Shown here piece by piece: positions 55,265 to 64,000 of a stretch of 64,000 bases of DNA. Below the pieces are notes generated by a model. It searched no databases. It saw only the letters and a list, made by a program, of their open reading frames with translations, and was not told the origin of the DNA. The DNA comes from Angiostrongylus vasorum (lineage: Eukaryota > Nematoda > Chromadorea > Rhabditida > Metastrongylidae), in assembly GCA_018806985.1 (NCBI GenBank), contig JADANN010000468.1, positions 372,001-436,000 of the forward strand, given 5' to 3'. The position numbers and the translations under genes were made by a program. Every line of letters starts with the position of its first letter. Positions within the stretch are counted from its first letter, which is position 1.

Positions 55265-55904
55265 CAGTAGTTGAGATTATTTAAGCAGTAAATTGATCAA
55301 CATTTCAGAATTGATTAGCAGAATTCCAAGCTGTCATCAAGGTCTAGACGAAACTAGTCAGTCAACATCTATAAGAAGAACGAAAAAAGCCTAATGAAAA
55401 CACAAGGAAGGTGAATCCTTCTCGTTGTCGGCTAAACGCGTTAACTGACTACATCGCACAAAGAAGTATTCAGTGGTTCCTAATATTCTAGCTCAACCAC
55501 TTTGTTGGGATAAAAGGAGGCAAAAATGATGGGCTTTTTCCGCCCATAGGAACAAGTGGCAAATAATTACGTCGGAAAAAAATTCACATAAATTAAAGTT
55601 TGTATTGAAACAGTATAGTAGAACAACCAAGATATGTATGATAACAAAGTTGATAATGAAAACAACGGAATTAAGCCCCTGTTAATTTGGGATTCCAGAA
55701 AAAAATCAACCTCAAATAGAATCCAGCAGGAATGAAGAAGAGACTCTCAAACGGCAACTAAGCCCACACGAATCGGGCAATCTCCATAAACGATAGAGGC
55801 AAGAAATGAAGAGGATGTAAGAAGTGCTGGTGGTCCATGCGACGTATGAGTGGGCGCCACTTAAGTAATTAATAACGAGGCCACAACAATAGTAATAAAT
55901 AAAA
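55265..55904. other. Unassigned sequence, nothing recognised
   Basis: No recognisable coding or repeat structure. Confidence 0.45.
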
Positions 55905-56650
55905 TAAACACGGAGATATTTGCGGAGATATTTGCGAAAACTCCGGACCGCAGATGTCTGGGATAGGGATCGAACACGCTATTACCCTTTCTAAGGGTTA
56001 ACGCGTTCACCACCACACCATGCGCACCCTTCTTTTCGCCTTTCTCTAAGCCGTGTTTCTACAGGTGCTATCAACAATCAACCGTCAACGGGATTAATCT
56101 GAAGAGCAAAAAATCGGCATTAAACCCAATTAAGCTGAAGCTCTAGCATAAATTACGAAGTAATCACTTTTTTTACCACTTATTCTTTTTTTCATGGCAG
56201 GGTATAATGTGAGATACAACTGCAATGATGCTGAGATATCCACCGCAGATGCGGTCCACAGTTTTGCAAATATCTCAGCACCAATGTGAATATATCTCAC
56301 ACTATCCCCCTGCCATGAGAGAAAAAAAATGGGGCGCTTGTGGCGCAGTGGTTGGAGGCACCACTGCTGCACACACACGTGGAATCGATCCCCGCGACCA
56401 TAGCCCACCAAGCCTTCCATTCCTCCCGGGTCGGCAAATTGGTACAAGACTTGTCTGGGAGGATAGCAACACTGGCTCGAAACATCGGCAAGCCACCCGC
56501 GAGTCATTGTAAAGGCAAGGTTCATTCAATCACCTCTAGTGATACTTAATGAAGTCGAATGCATGGCGCATCCCTCAGGGATTGATCAACGCCTACAGCT
56601 TTATCCTTTATCCTTCTATGAAAGAAAAATAGACAGTAAATAAAAAGTTA
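55905..56650. mobile_element. Fold-back tRNA-like element D7, interrupted by SINE-A
   Basis: The left arm has GGAGATATTTGCGAAAACTCCGGACCGCAG and ACGCGTTCACCACCACACCATGCG. An internal end-like ACCACTTATTCTTTTTTTCATGGCAGGG follows, then a second inverted pair (GATGCTGAGATATCC with GTTTTGCAAATATCTCAGCA). The terminal part is split by a SINE-A at 56329-56617 and resumes as ATAGACAGTAAATAAAAAGT. A 15-base stutter (GGAGATATTTGC twice) opens it. Confidence 0.8.
56329..56617 (+). mobile_element. SINE-A inserted in a fold-back element
   Basis: Full-length copy with head GGGGCGCTTGTGGCGCAGTGG and tail TTTATCCTTTATCCTTC. It is flanked by ATGAGAGAAAAAAA on the left and ATGAAAGAAAAATA on the right, a near-perfect 14 bp duplication of element D7. 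Confidence 0.92.
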
Positions 56651-57024
56651 CTACAGTACAATCACTTTCAGTGATTTCCCATGTCACCGTAAACAGAATG
56701 TTTTAATGCGAGGCGAATTGTGATGGACAGTAATGGGTTACGAACGTCACATTTGGAAAGCCCGTTAAATATAAATAGTGGCAATAATAGGCTTGAAAGG
56801 AAATTAGCTGTGGTAGGACGATGAGCTTCCCTTATCCATGTCCATAAAATTGATGAGTGCCTGTGATGACGTGCGGTGATCTATAAGCTCCAAGAAAAAA
56901 ACAAAGGGAGGTGAGTGCTCCTTGCTTTCTTCACTACGTCGTATATGATTTGCTGAGGTGACAAAAATAATCAAGTGTTTTCACTGAAAGAGTGATTGTT
57001 CATAAAAGCATTTCAAAGGACGAG
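56651..57024. other. Unassigned sequence
   Basis: Nothing recognised. Confidence 0.4.
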
Positions 57025-57200
57025 AGATGAAGCGTTCGACGTTGGTTGAATCCTGCGCCATGCATTCGACACCATTCCTAGCATCGTAGCGGTGCATAAA
57101 TGCATATTTGGGCCCCCAACTATGACTCGCGGGAACCTAGTGGCGTATCAAGATAGTGTTTATCTCCACCCTAACTAGTTTTCTGACCCGGAGGTGATAG
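57025..57200 (-). mobile_element. SINE-A, truncated divergent copy
   Basis: GAAGCGTTCGACGTTGGTTG, GCGCCATGCATTCGAC, CCTAGCATCGTAGCGG and ATGACTCGCGGGAACCTAGTGG are SINE-A blocks in reverse; the head end is missing. Confidence 0.65.
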
Positions 57201-57585
57201 ATGGGGATGGTATTTAGTGCAACAGCTATTTATATCTATTATATACTCATCATCTAGATAGCGAAAACATTAGGGAAAAAACGTGCCAATGTGCCATCTG
57301 TGAGTCAAAAGAGAATGGGTGTATTGTTCTAGCAATTCAATAACGTACCAGGAGTTTCAGAGATCCATCTATGAATGCCATTATGTCTACAGTGCCGATT
57401 TAGAAAAAAAATACTTACTGATGGAACTGAAAAATCTAAAACTAACCCTCAGATGACCAGTGATTTATAAAAAAGGAGTCATATTCATATAGTCAATTAA
57501 CCAGCACTTAAAAGCGCACACTTTTTAATGTCATTCGTTCCGTATTGTGTGATATGAAAAAGATCCTTTAAGAGTTGTTTTCCGC

Positions 57586-57746
57586 TTAGAACCACCATCC
57601 TATCGACGACCCGTCTTCAACTGTCGGTAGCTGTGCTTCTATCATTCTTTTCGTTGTCTCATCATCATCGTCCACGAACGTCGGGGGATTTGCGTTTAGG
57701 TTAAGTCGTACCTTAAAAAACTGTCGTATCCTTTCCTCACTAACAT
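57586..57746 (-). CDS. Possible terminal exon, unidentified
   Basis: After an acceptor-like CTGTCGCATTTAG on the minus strand, a 52-codon frame reads VSEERIRQFFK, then VRLNLNANPPTFVDDDDETTK and ends SSIGWWF before TAA. A strong donor-like AAG|GTACGA sits after RQFFK, so the exon may be only the first 11 codons. The acidic run and lack of low complexity are protein-like, but I recognise no family and found no partner exons. Confidence 0.2.
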
Positions 57747-57959
57747 CTAAATGCGACAGAGTTTGGTATTAAGCAAGAACGTAGACACAGTTGTGCTAGA
57801 GGCCTTCACCACTGGCAGCCGCCCTCTTTGTCGGTGGGCAGGCTGTTTGCTGCCTTACGACTCGGTTTTGTTCAGAACGGCAGCGATTCTTGTGACAGCA
57901 ACGAATCGTAGGATTAATTATTTGACTGACAGCATGATGACGATGTAACAAGTAAAAAA

Positions 57960-58490
57960 ACCATCGAATGAAGGATATCGAAATGTATTTTTTTGAGAAG
58001 ATTTTGAAGCAGAAGTTACCAATCTCGCACAGGAATCAAAAACTTCAATGCTCAAAAGTGTCGAAGCATTCTGGATAAATTCCCAGAGGCTAAAAAAGAA
58101 TAGCACTGAGGAATACCTCGTTATCACATGTGATCTCATACAGTATCTGAGACTGATATTTTAATGTCACAGTGGCTCATCATCCCTCCATGTGAGCTTC
58201 ACACGGTTGCGTTCCACATGGATTAGACAGTAGAAGACTCATAGGAAGCGGGGAGTTTTCGAAAAAAGCTATTAGCTAGTTTTCCATGACTGAAATCTAG
58301 TTTTGCGATTTCTCTGTTGCTGTTGTGGAGGTATTTGGCCGAGTAGATTGCAGTCAACTTGACCTTTCGAGGCTGCGAAGAAGCGAATACGCCGAAACGT
58401 CAGCTGTTGTGAATAAGGAGTATAGTAACAACCTCGTGCGTGCTTATCAAGAAAACAGCGAAATATATTTGATGACTTTTGAAAATTATA
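57960..58490 (-). mobile_element. Family C repeat, near full copy
   Basis: Reverse copy. It has GAGAAGATTTTGAAGCAGAAGTTACC, CATTCTGGATAAATTCCCAGAGG, GTTCCACATGGATTAGAC, GCAGTCAACTTGACCTTTCGAGGCTGCG and GCCGAAACGTCAGCTGTTGTGAATA, ending with CAACCTCGTGCGTGCTTATC. Confidence 0.8.
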
Positions 58491-59460
58491 TAGGCCTCCA
58501 CAAATAGTGCGGATCTTTTACAACCTCCATTTTATTGGAATTTTTCTGGATATCCAGCTTTTTCTCTAAAGTCTACCCATGTACAAGGTCACCCGAAATA
58601 ATTAGCACATCCAGTCTTTCGCCTTTGTTAATTGAGGCAGTAACATTCTGGGATACTTCACTATGAGCTGGGACACCAAACTGAAATTTCAAGCTTTTCG
58701 TCAGTTTGAATAAGTCTGCTAACTGGTGCACACCATGAATTACACTGCAGGAACACTTCCTTATAACAAACAATCATAATATTTAAATATTATATAAAGA
58801 TAATCTTTGTTGAGTCATGGTCACTCTGTCGTTCAAATGAATAACATCACACGACGGTATTACGAATTATGGAGATCGCTATTCCGGTCTTTTTGGAGTT
58901 GTAAGTGAAATAAGCGAACAAAAAAATACGTGCGCCACTTTCGTAGCTAGCAGTTATGAGAGAACACAGAAATGAAGTGTCAGTGAGGATCGTCATGAAA
59001 TACAATACGAGGGCATCCAGGTCATTATGCAAGTAAGCAGATTTTTTTACATATCAAGTAAGGAACTAGGCTTATTTTCACATGTGCTCGTTGTTTACGA
59101 CTTTTCGCTTTTTCCTTTTTAATTGAAGGCTAGTAGTGCAGTAACGTAAAGCACTAATCATGCCTACACATTCCCTGGTTCGCTCTTGAAAGCTGTCAGA
59201 ATTAACTCTTCATTCTACCAAAGGAGTTGATAAGATGATAGCAGCGACAGGTTGAATACGTTTGTTACTTCTAGTTCATTGGGTCGCTTACAAGGTTAAC
59301 TGCCAATATTCACTGCCTTATCGACGAATCACGCCTAGAAAAGGATGTGCTAAAGTAATCCTGCGATGTTACTTTACATCGTACCATACATATTTGCAAA
59401 GTCGTCTCCTTTTTCCTTTATCTTATTAACTATTCATAAAATCTACAAAAGTAAGCAAAC
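58491..59460. other. Unassigned sequence
   Basis: A minus frame after GAAATTTCAG (about 58685; FGVPAHSEVSQNVTAS... to ISGDLVHG) is exon-like but unmatched. Otherwise nothing was recognised. Confidence 0.35.
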
Positions 59461-59810
59461 TGCGTGTAGAGCAGTGGTTAGAGGCGTCCCGTAAAACACA
59501 TGTGATCATTAGTTCAATGCCGCACCTCGAGCTAACCAAATTTTCCGTGGTCTGCGAATTGATTGCAAAGTTCTCCAGGACGATAAAAAACGCTAACTCA
59601 ATATTTTTTCAGATCATCCGTAATTTATCTTCAGGATTAATAATCTAAGAAGGTTCTAACTCGATACATCATTAGGCTCCCGAGATTGTACAAGCCAAAT
59701 ATGCATTGGTTCATCTATGCGATGCTATGAATGGAGTCGAATGCACGGCGCATCTCTATGGAACTGATCAGTGCCAAATGCTCTGCTCCCTATACTACGA
59801 AACTATTATT
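59461..59810 (+). mobile_element. SINE-A, divergent copy with insertion
   Basis: Head TGCGTGTAGAGCAGTGGTTAGAGGCG with B-box-like TAGTTCAATGCC. About 70 unrelated AT-rich bases interrupt the body before 'aactcgatacatcattaggc'. It ends GATCAGTGCCAAATGCTCTGC. Confidence 0.75.
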
Positions 59811-60164
59811 TATAGATGAATTAAGCGTTCCGAAAGTACTTTAAGTGATTTACTGTAACTATAGAGAACAAAAACGCAAATAAACTGAGCGAAGCAAAAT
59901 CGGGAAAAATGGTAGAAACGAGAGATTGTTTTACTTCGTGCGTGTTGCTGCCGCTCAGTGAGTTTACAGCTTTACAACGTGTGTTGTGTGTGTGAGAGGG
60001 AGGGGAGTAAGCTAGCTGGAGAGTCTGAAGAATGGATGAAATACATTGAAAAATTGAAGACAACGAAGTCATCCAATATCAGGAATGTCCTACATACCTT
60101 TTGATGACGTTGGTGTCTTCTTTTTCTCTAATTTGTGAAGATATACAATCATTAGCAACTCCCA
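59811..60164. other. Unassigned sequence
   Basis: A short GTGTGTTGTGTGTGTGAGAGGGAGGGG stretch near 59980. Nothing else. Confidence 0.4.
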
Positions 60165-60345
60165 CGGTCGACGTTCTATTAACCTCGGCATTGATTGAAT
60201 AGTTTTTCATATCCTTGTTTAGTAAACATGGGGTGTTATTTTATCTCTTTATTTACGTACAAACTGACGTTTCGGCGGATTTCGCCTTTCTCAGAGCCTG
60301 GAAAGGCAAGTTGACCGCAATCTACTCAGCCAAACATCTCAATAA
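60165..60345 (+). mobile_element. Family C 5' part
   Basis: ACGGTCGACGTTCTATTAACCTCGGCATTGATTGAATAG, then CAAACTGACGTTTCGGCGGATTTCGCC, TCAGAGCCTGGAAAGGCAAGTTGACCGCAATCTA. This is the best-preserved 5' end of the family. Confidence 0.8.
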
Positions 60346-61269
60346 CCAAACACAGAAAACACTACCATTAGTGATGAAAACTGCCATCGTGCGTTGAAAA
60401 TCATGCTATATGTTGTTTGAGCCACTAAGTCAACAGATACTGACAATATGACTGTATTTAAAAAATGTTTTGAACAATCTTGTCACACTCACCGCCGAGA
60501 AAAACAGCTAAGAAAACTGGGAGATCTACTTACATTGGAGGTGCACTGGCCGAAACAAGGTAAGAATTTAGTTCGGAATTCGCTTGATTCAACACCTCCG
60601 ACAGAGTCAGAGAAGCCGAGGCATTAAAAGATACCAATGTACGTCATTCTTCAGAAACTATCAAGTTGTTGGACTACAGTCTAAACATTTCAAGAGAAAA
60701 ACGCCCATTCATTCAGCAAAGTGCTATCCAATCTTTATGATACATCGTAAAGGTCCACGATTGAAGCCTGATTTGAGACACTTCCCATCTCTTGCAAACA
60801 AAAGCACTGCAGAAGACATTTTTAGGTCATCTCAGAAATCCACTACTCCACCATTGCCGGTGACTTTGTTGCCTGGATAGTTCATCCTTGAATTTAACAT
60901 ACACACAAACAAACAAGCACAAATAAAAGTTGTAAGCAATGAAAAGAAATGCTCGAAAACAGTGATAAATAAATGTGTAGAATGGTATTTTGTAAGATAA
61001 ACAATAAAAACAGCGTAAAGCTGTGGAATCTATTCAGTAAACACTAGAAATCGATCGAGTACTCGAATACTATGCCTTGAATTGAGAGCAAACTACTCGA
61101 TCAACCAAAACGCGGTTAAAACTTGTGTTTTCAAAGGAACAAAAGATGGTTAAAAATCTTGAAACAAATAGTGTGTCTTGTCAACTATGTCTCTGGAAAC
61201 AGGTATAGCTGTAGTAGCCACACAAACTGGATAAATGTGAAAGAAAAACGAGCTGATGAAAAAGTTTAA
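60346..61269. other. Unassigned sequence, nothing recognised
   Basis: A 98-codon frame (60584-60880, plus) has no recognisable domain. Confidence 0.45.
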
Positions 61270-61460
61270 TCTGCTAACGTTCCGACGTCTTCCGCTTTTT
61301 TCAGAGCGTCGAAAGACGAAGAAGACTGAAGCAGATTGAAAAAGCCGAAAACGTCGAAATTTCAGCCGAACATTCTTTTTTGTCAACCTCGTGCTAGCTT
61401 AATAATGCAAGAAGCTACTGATTATTAATGCCGAGGTTGAACGACGATCGGTTTTTGAAA
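61270..61460 (-). mobile_element. Family C-related copy with internal hairpin
   Basis: AACGTTCCGACGTCTTCCGC, TTTTTCAGAGCGTCGAAAGACG, CAACCTCGTGCTAGC and TTAATGCCGAGGTTGAACGACGATCGG match family C 5' blocks in reverse. Its middle is shortened and contains GCCGAAAACGTCGAAATTTCAGCCG. Confidence 0.6.
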
Positions 61461-61677
61461 TGAAACAGGGTGGTGAAGAACGTCAGGAAAAAAGCTCTGG
61501 ACAGAATAAAAAACCAACGGTGAACACAAAGATCTGAAAATCCGAGACTTATCATCGAAAACTCATAGAATGTGTCGAATGTGTCCGAGTCCGTCAACGC
61601 TATGACACATTCAAACACACCGCTTGCTCCGTCCCCATTCCGTCGCCACCACCTCGCACTGACGAGACAGACAGTCG

Positions 61678-61685
61678 TGACGTCA
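61678..61685. promoter_or_regulatory. Perfect CRE palindrome TGACGTCA
   Basis: TGACGTCA at the edge of a GC-richer stretch (about 61615-61690). It is a CREB/ATF-type site by sequence, but no gene start was identified nearby, and 8 bp palindromes occur by chance. Confidence 0.25.
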
Positions 61686-61847
61686 GTGTAATTGAAGACA
61701 ATCTCCTAAGCTAACAAGATGAATACGGATCACAATAAGAGTACATATGAAGGAAGAAAACTTCAAAAACATAACGCTACAACCGGTCATCACAGCTGGG
61801 ATCGCAGATTTGCTTTAATGTTTTCAAAAAAAAGGAGTCAGGAAAAG

Positions 61848-62127
61848 AATAAAGCTTTCGGCATTGATAAATCCCCCAGATATGCGTCATGCGATCCAAT
61901 CCATTCATTGCATCGTCAGGGGTGACTGAATGCATATCTAGACTGTACAATGACATGCAGTGGCCTACAGCTGTACCGAGCCGGTGCTACTATCTTCCCA
62001 AACAAGTCTGGTACTAATTTGTCGATCCCGGTGAGACCAAACGCTTGGTGAGCCCACAGGACGCGTGATCGAACCAAAGAGTACATGTGTACTGTAAGGC
62101 ACTTCTGACCACTGTGCTACACAAGCC
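61848..62127 (-). mobile_element. SINE-A copy
   Basis: Reverse copy from 'aataaagctttcggcattgataaatcc' through 'ttcccaaacaagtctggtactaatttg' to 'ggcacttctgaccactgtgctacacaagcccc'. Confidence 0.85.
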
Positions 62128-62606
62128 CCAGTGATTTCAAAGAAGAGGTGTCAGCTTATGAAATGATGAAATTCTGTGGTCGCAGAGGAATTACTTAGTC
62201 GACGACCTTATGGTTGAACCTTCTATTTCTAAAGATTCAATTCGTCTTAGTCAGAATCAAAATATCTCTATTTCTAACATTATATTTACCTAAATATATA
62301 GTAGATAATAGAACTAGACGTGTAACATACATGCCTCAAGATTGAATTGAAAACCACCTAAGCTATTCGAAATCAAGAAAGTTTAAGATGACATGGTAAT
62401 CGTTAGAGTAAAAAAACGAAATTTGAATTATCCCCATGAAATGGACACCGTGATCTTCGTGGGAGTAATCATAAAAACCTCGTGAGGAGTACGATAGATA
62501 ACATCAGTGATCCCAGCAGATAAAAAAAGTGAGCTTCTGTCCCTGATGTGATTACGATATGCATTATGATTGGATCTGTTATCACAGCCAATACAGGATC
62601 TCCCAG
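62128..62606. other. Unassigned sequence, nothing recognised
   Basis: AT-rich. No gene recognised. Confidence 0.4.
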
Positions 62607-62773
62607 TTAGGATGACCATGGAATCATTACACAATAGTCTGGATTGAGATCGAAATCATTGGATGTAGCACTCAACGATGGAGCGGTTTGTGCATCCCTG
62701 CCACTTGGAAACTTTCTGTCATAATAGAATTTCCAACCCAAGGACTTGAAGGATTTCGCACATGTTGGTCCAT
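62607..62773 (-). CDS. Possible terminal exon, unidentified
   Basis: After a good acceptor TTCTTATCTCTGCATAG on the minus strand, a 54-codon frame reads GPTCAKSFKSLGWKFYYDRK, later DFDLNPDYCVMIPWSS, and stops. Two cysteines and aromatic residues give it the look of a secreted-protein C-terminus. I do not recognise the family and could not join it to an upstream exon; a frame at about 63000-63140 (SCAELFSCISCN) is one possibility. Confidence 0.25.
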
Positions 62774-63457
62774 CTATGCAGAGATAAGAATAGCACGTGT
62801 TACTATTTAGTATTTATTACTATGGTCGTTCACGCAAATATATTGCTGTTAGCATTTGGAAGTGTTTCGCAACTTAACTGGAGCTTATTTCGGTGTTTTT
62901 CATATCCATTCATTCCACAAAGCCACTATGATTCAACAGAGCGATTGGAACTGGAATAGCAGTCGATTGCCTATCACATTATCAGTCAATGAACCCATTT
63001 GAGAAAAAGTTTTTTCGTATATTGCTAAGTGCAAAACAGAGCTTCTCGAGACCGACACCCGCCAGAACATGTGTTGGATAAGCTGCCGATTGATTACAGG
63101 AAATGCAGGAAAACAGTTCTGCGCATGAACCAACCAGCGGAACGAAAACCACCCATGTATACCATCATAACGTCGGCCTAGGTGTTGCGCACTATTGTAT
63201 AGAATGCAGACGGTGCGTTATGAGCTAAAAAGTAGTGGTTAGGATAATATGGTGCAGTCTACTATCCTGAAACACTCCGAAACAAGTCCGATTAACATAA
63301 AAGGTCCAAAGCTAGTTTCTCGATAACTGAAAATAATTCCTCGATTACTAGGGTATTTGATAATTGATAACTTCGTAGATTTATAGAAGGAGACTTGCTC
63401 AATCATATATATGATCAATATCAAAATCATCGATCAATCAAATGTACATATATGTAA
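62774..63457. other. Unassigned sequence
   Basis: Nothing firmly recognised besides the weak exon-like frame mentioned with the previous entry. Confidence 0.35.

Positions 63458-63513
<56 letters not shown>
63458..63513. repeat. (TA)n microsatellite
   Basis: About 28 TA units with one TG interruption. Confidence 0.97.
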
Positions 63514-63515
<2 letters not shown>

Positions 63516-63570
63516 AAACACTCATTTGACTTCACAGATCTTTACAAGTACGGTCTTCGAAAATAAAAGA

Positions 63571-63844
63571 ATAACAGGATAAAGCTCTCAGTGTTGATCA
63601 ATCCCTGAGGGATGAACCATGCATTCTTCATGAAGCATCGTTTGGAGGTGATTGAATGAACACGTGGCCTTTACAATGACTCGCGGTGCCCTACCAATGT
63701 ATCGAGCCAGTGCTGCTACCCTCCCAGACAAGTCTGGTACCCATTTGCCGACCCCTGAGGGATGTGAAGGCTTGATGGGCCATGAGCGCGGGATCGATCC
63801 CACGTGCATGTTGCAAGGCGCCTCCGACCACCACTCGTGCCCTC
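63571..63844 (-). mobile_element. SINE-A copy
   Basis: Reverse copy with tail AATAACAGGATAAAGCTCTCAG, reverse B-box GGGATCGATCCC and head 'ggcgcctccgaccaccactcg'. A small deletion near 63628 shortens the 3' body (CATGCATTCTTCATGAAGC). Confidence 0.9.
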
Positions 63845-64000
63845 TATATGGGAACGAAATTTTAACTTTTAAAATTTCTTGTGTAAGAACGGCAATCGCA
63901 AGCACAAAAGCATTAAGAAGCACCATCATGTCAAAACAATAATTTTCAAAACCTTAGCAAACGTGACAATCCAAGATGTACCGTCATGTCATTCTGGGCG

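Noticed and set aside
56130..56525. 131-codon minus-strand frame
   Set aside because: It spans a SINE-A and a fold-back element.
58573..58773. Minus frame ending ISGDLVHG, resembling a metallophosphatase GD box
   Set aside because: The resemblance is a single short motif; no GNHE-type or DxH motif or neighbouring exon was found.

Overview
The window looks like intergenic and intronic chromatin of a strongylid (clade V, hookworm-like) nematode. The evidence is a spliced gene with nematode-style introns (TTTNCAG-like acceptors, one 87 bp intron), RTE retrotransposon relics whose C-terminal motifs match nematode RTE proteins, and very dense tRNA-derived SINEs. The species call is inference. No bacterial, viral or plasmid features were seen.

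Only one gene is called with confidence: a six-exon gene on the minus strand (45360-52107). It was rebuilt by hand from splice sites, and every junction keeps the reading frame. It encodes a 191-residue four-transmembrane MARVEL-domain protein and has an AATAAA signal 42 bases after the stop. Its exons are short and its introns are packed with repeats, so no single open reading frame reveals it. A few isolated exon-like pieces elsewhere (5.6, 19.6, 42.2, 57.7 and 62.7 kb) are reported at low confidence.

The rest is mostly transposon-derived:
(1) SINE-A, about 285 bp, with about 39 copies on both strands. It has a tRNA-like head with pol III A and B boxes, a conserved body and a TTTATCC-type tail. 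One copy is inserted in an RTE gene with a perfect 10 bp target-site duplication.
(2) SINE-B, a second family with a tRNA-like head and a different body.
(3) RTE elements, present as broken reverse-transcriptase pieces (9.8, 13.6, 32.7-33.4, 33.9 and 39.0-39.6 kb).
(4) A short (~380 bp) non-autonomous RTE derivative at 4.4, 6.5, 20.8 and 47.7 kb. Its 5' end folds like an HDV-type self-cleaving ribozyme, and its 3' end matches the end of an RTE gene.
(5) A palindromic (fold-back) family whose arms contain tRNA-like pol III boxes (34.2, 39.9, 45.7, 49.0, 50.4, 53.1 and 55.9 kb).
(6) An unclassified ~550 bp repeat, family C (9.0, 34.6, 36.2, 58.0, 60.2 kb and fragments).
(7) A 151 bp TTAA-flanked piggyBac-like MITE at 16.2 kb.

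The insertions are layered. SINE-A sits inside an RTE gene, inside a fold-back element and inside a block later duplicated 8.7 kb away. The MARVEL gene's introns hold copies of four of these families. The HDV-like ribozyme on the short RTE derivative is the most interesting system here.
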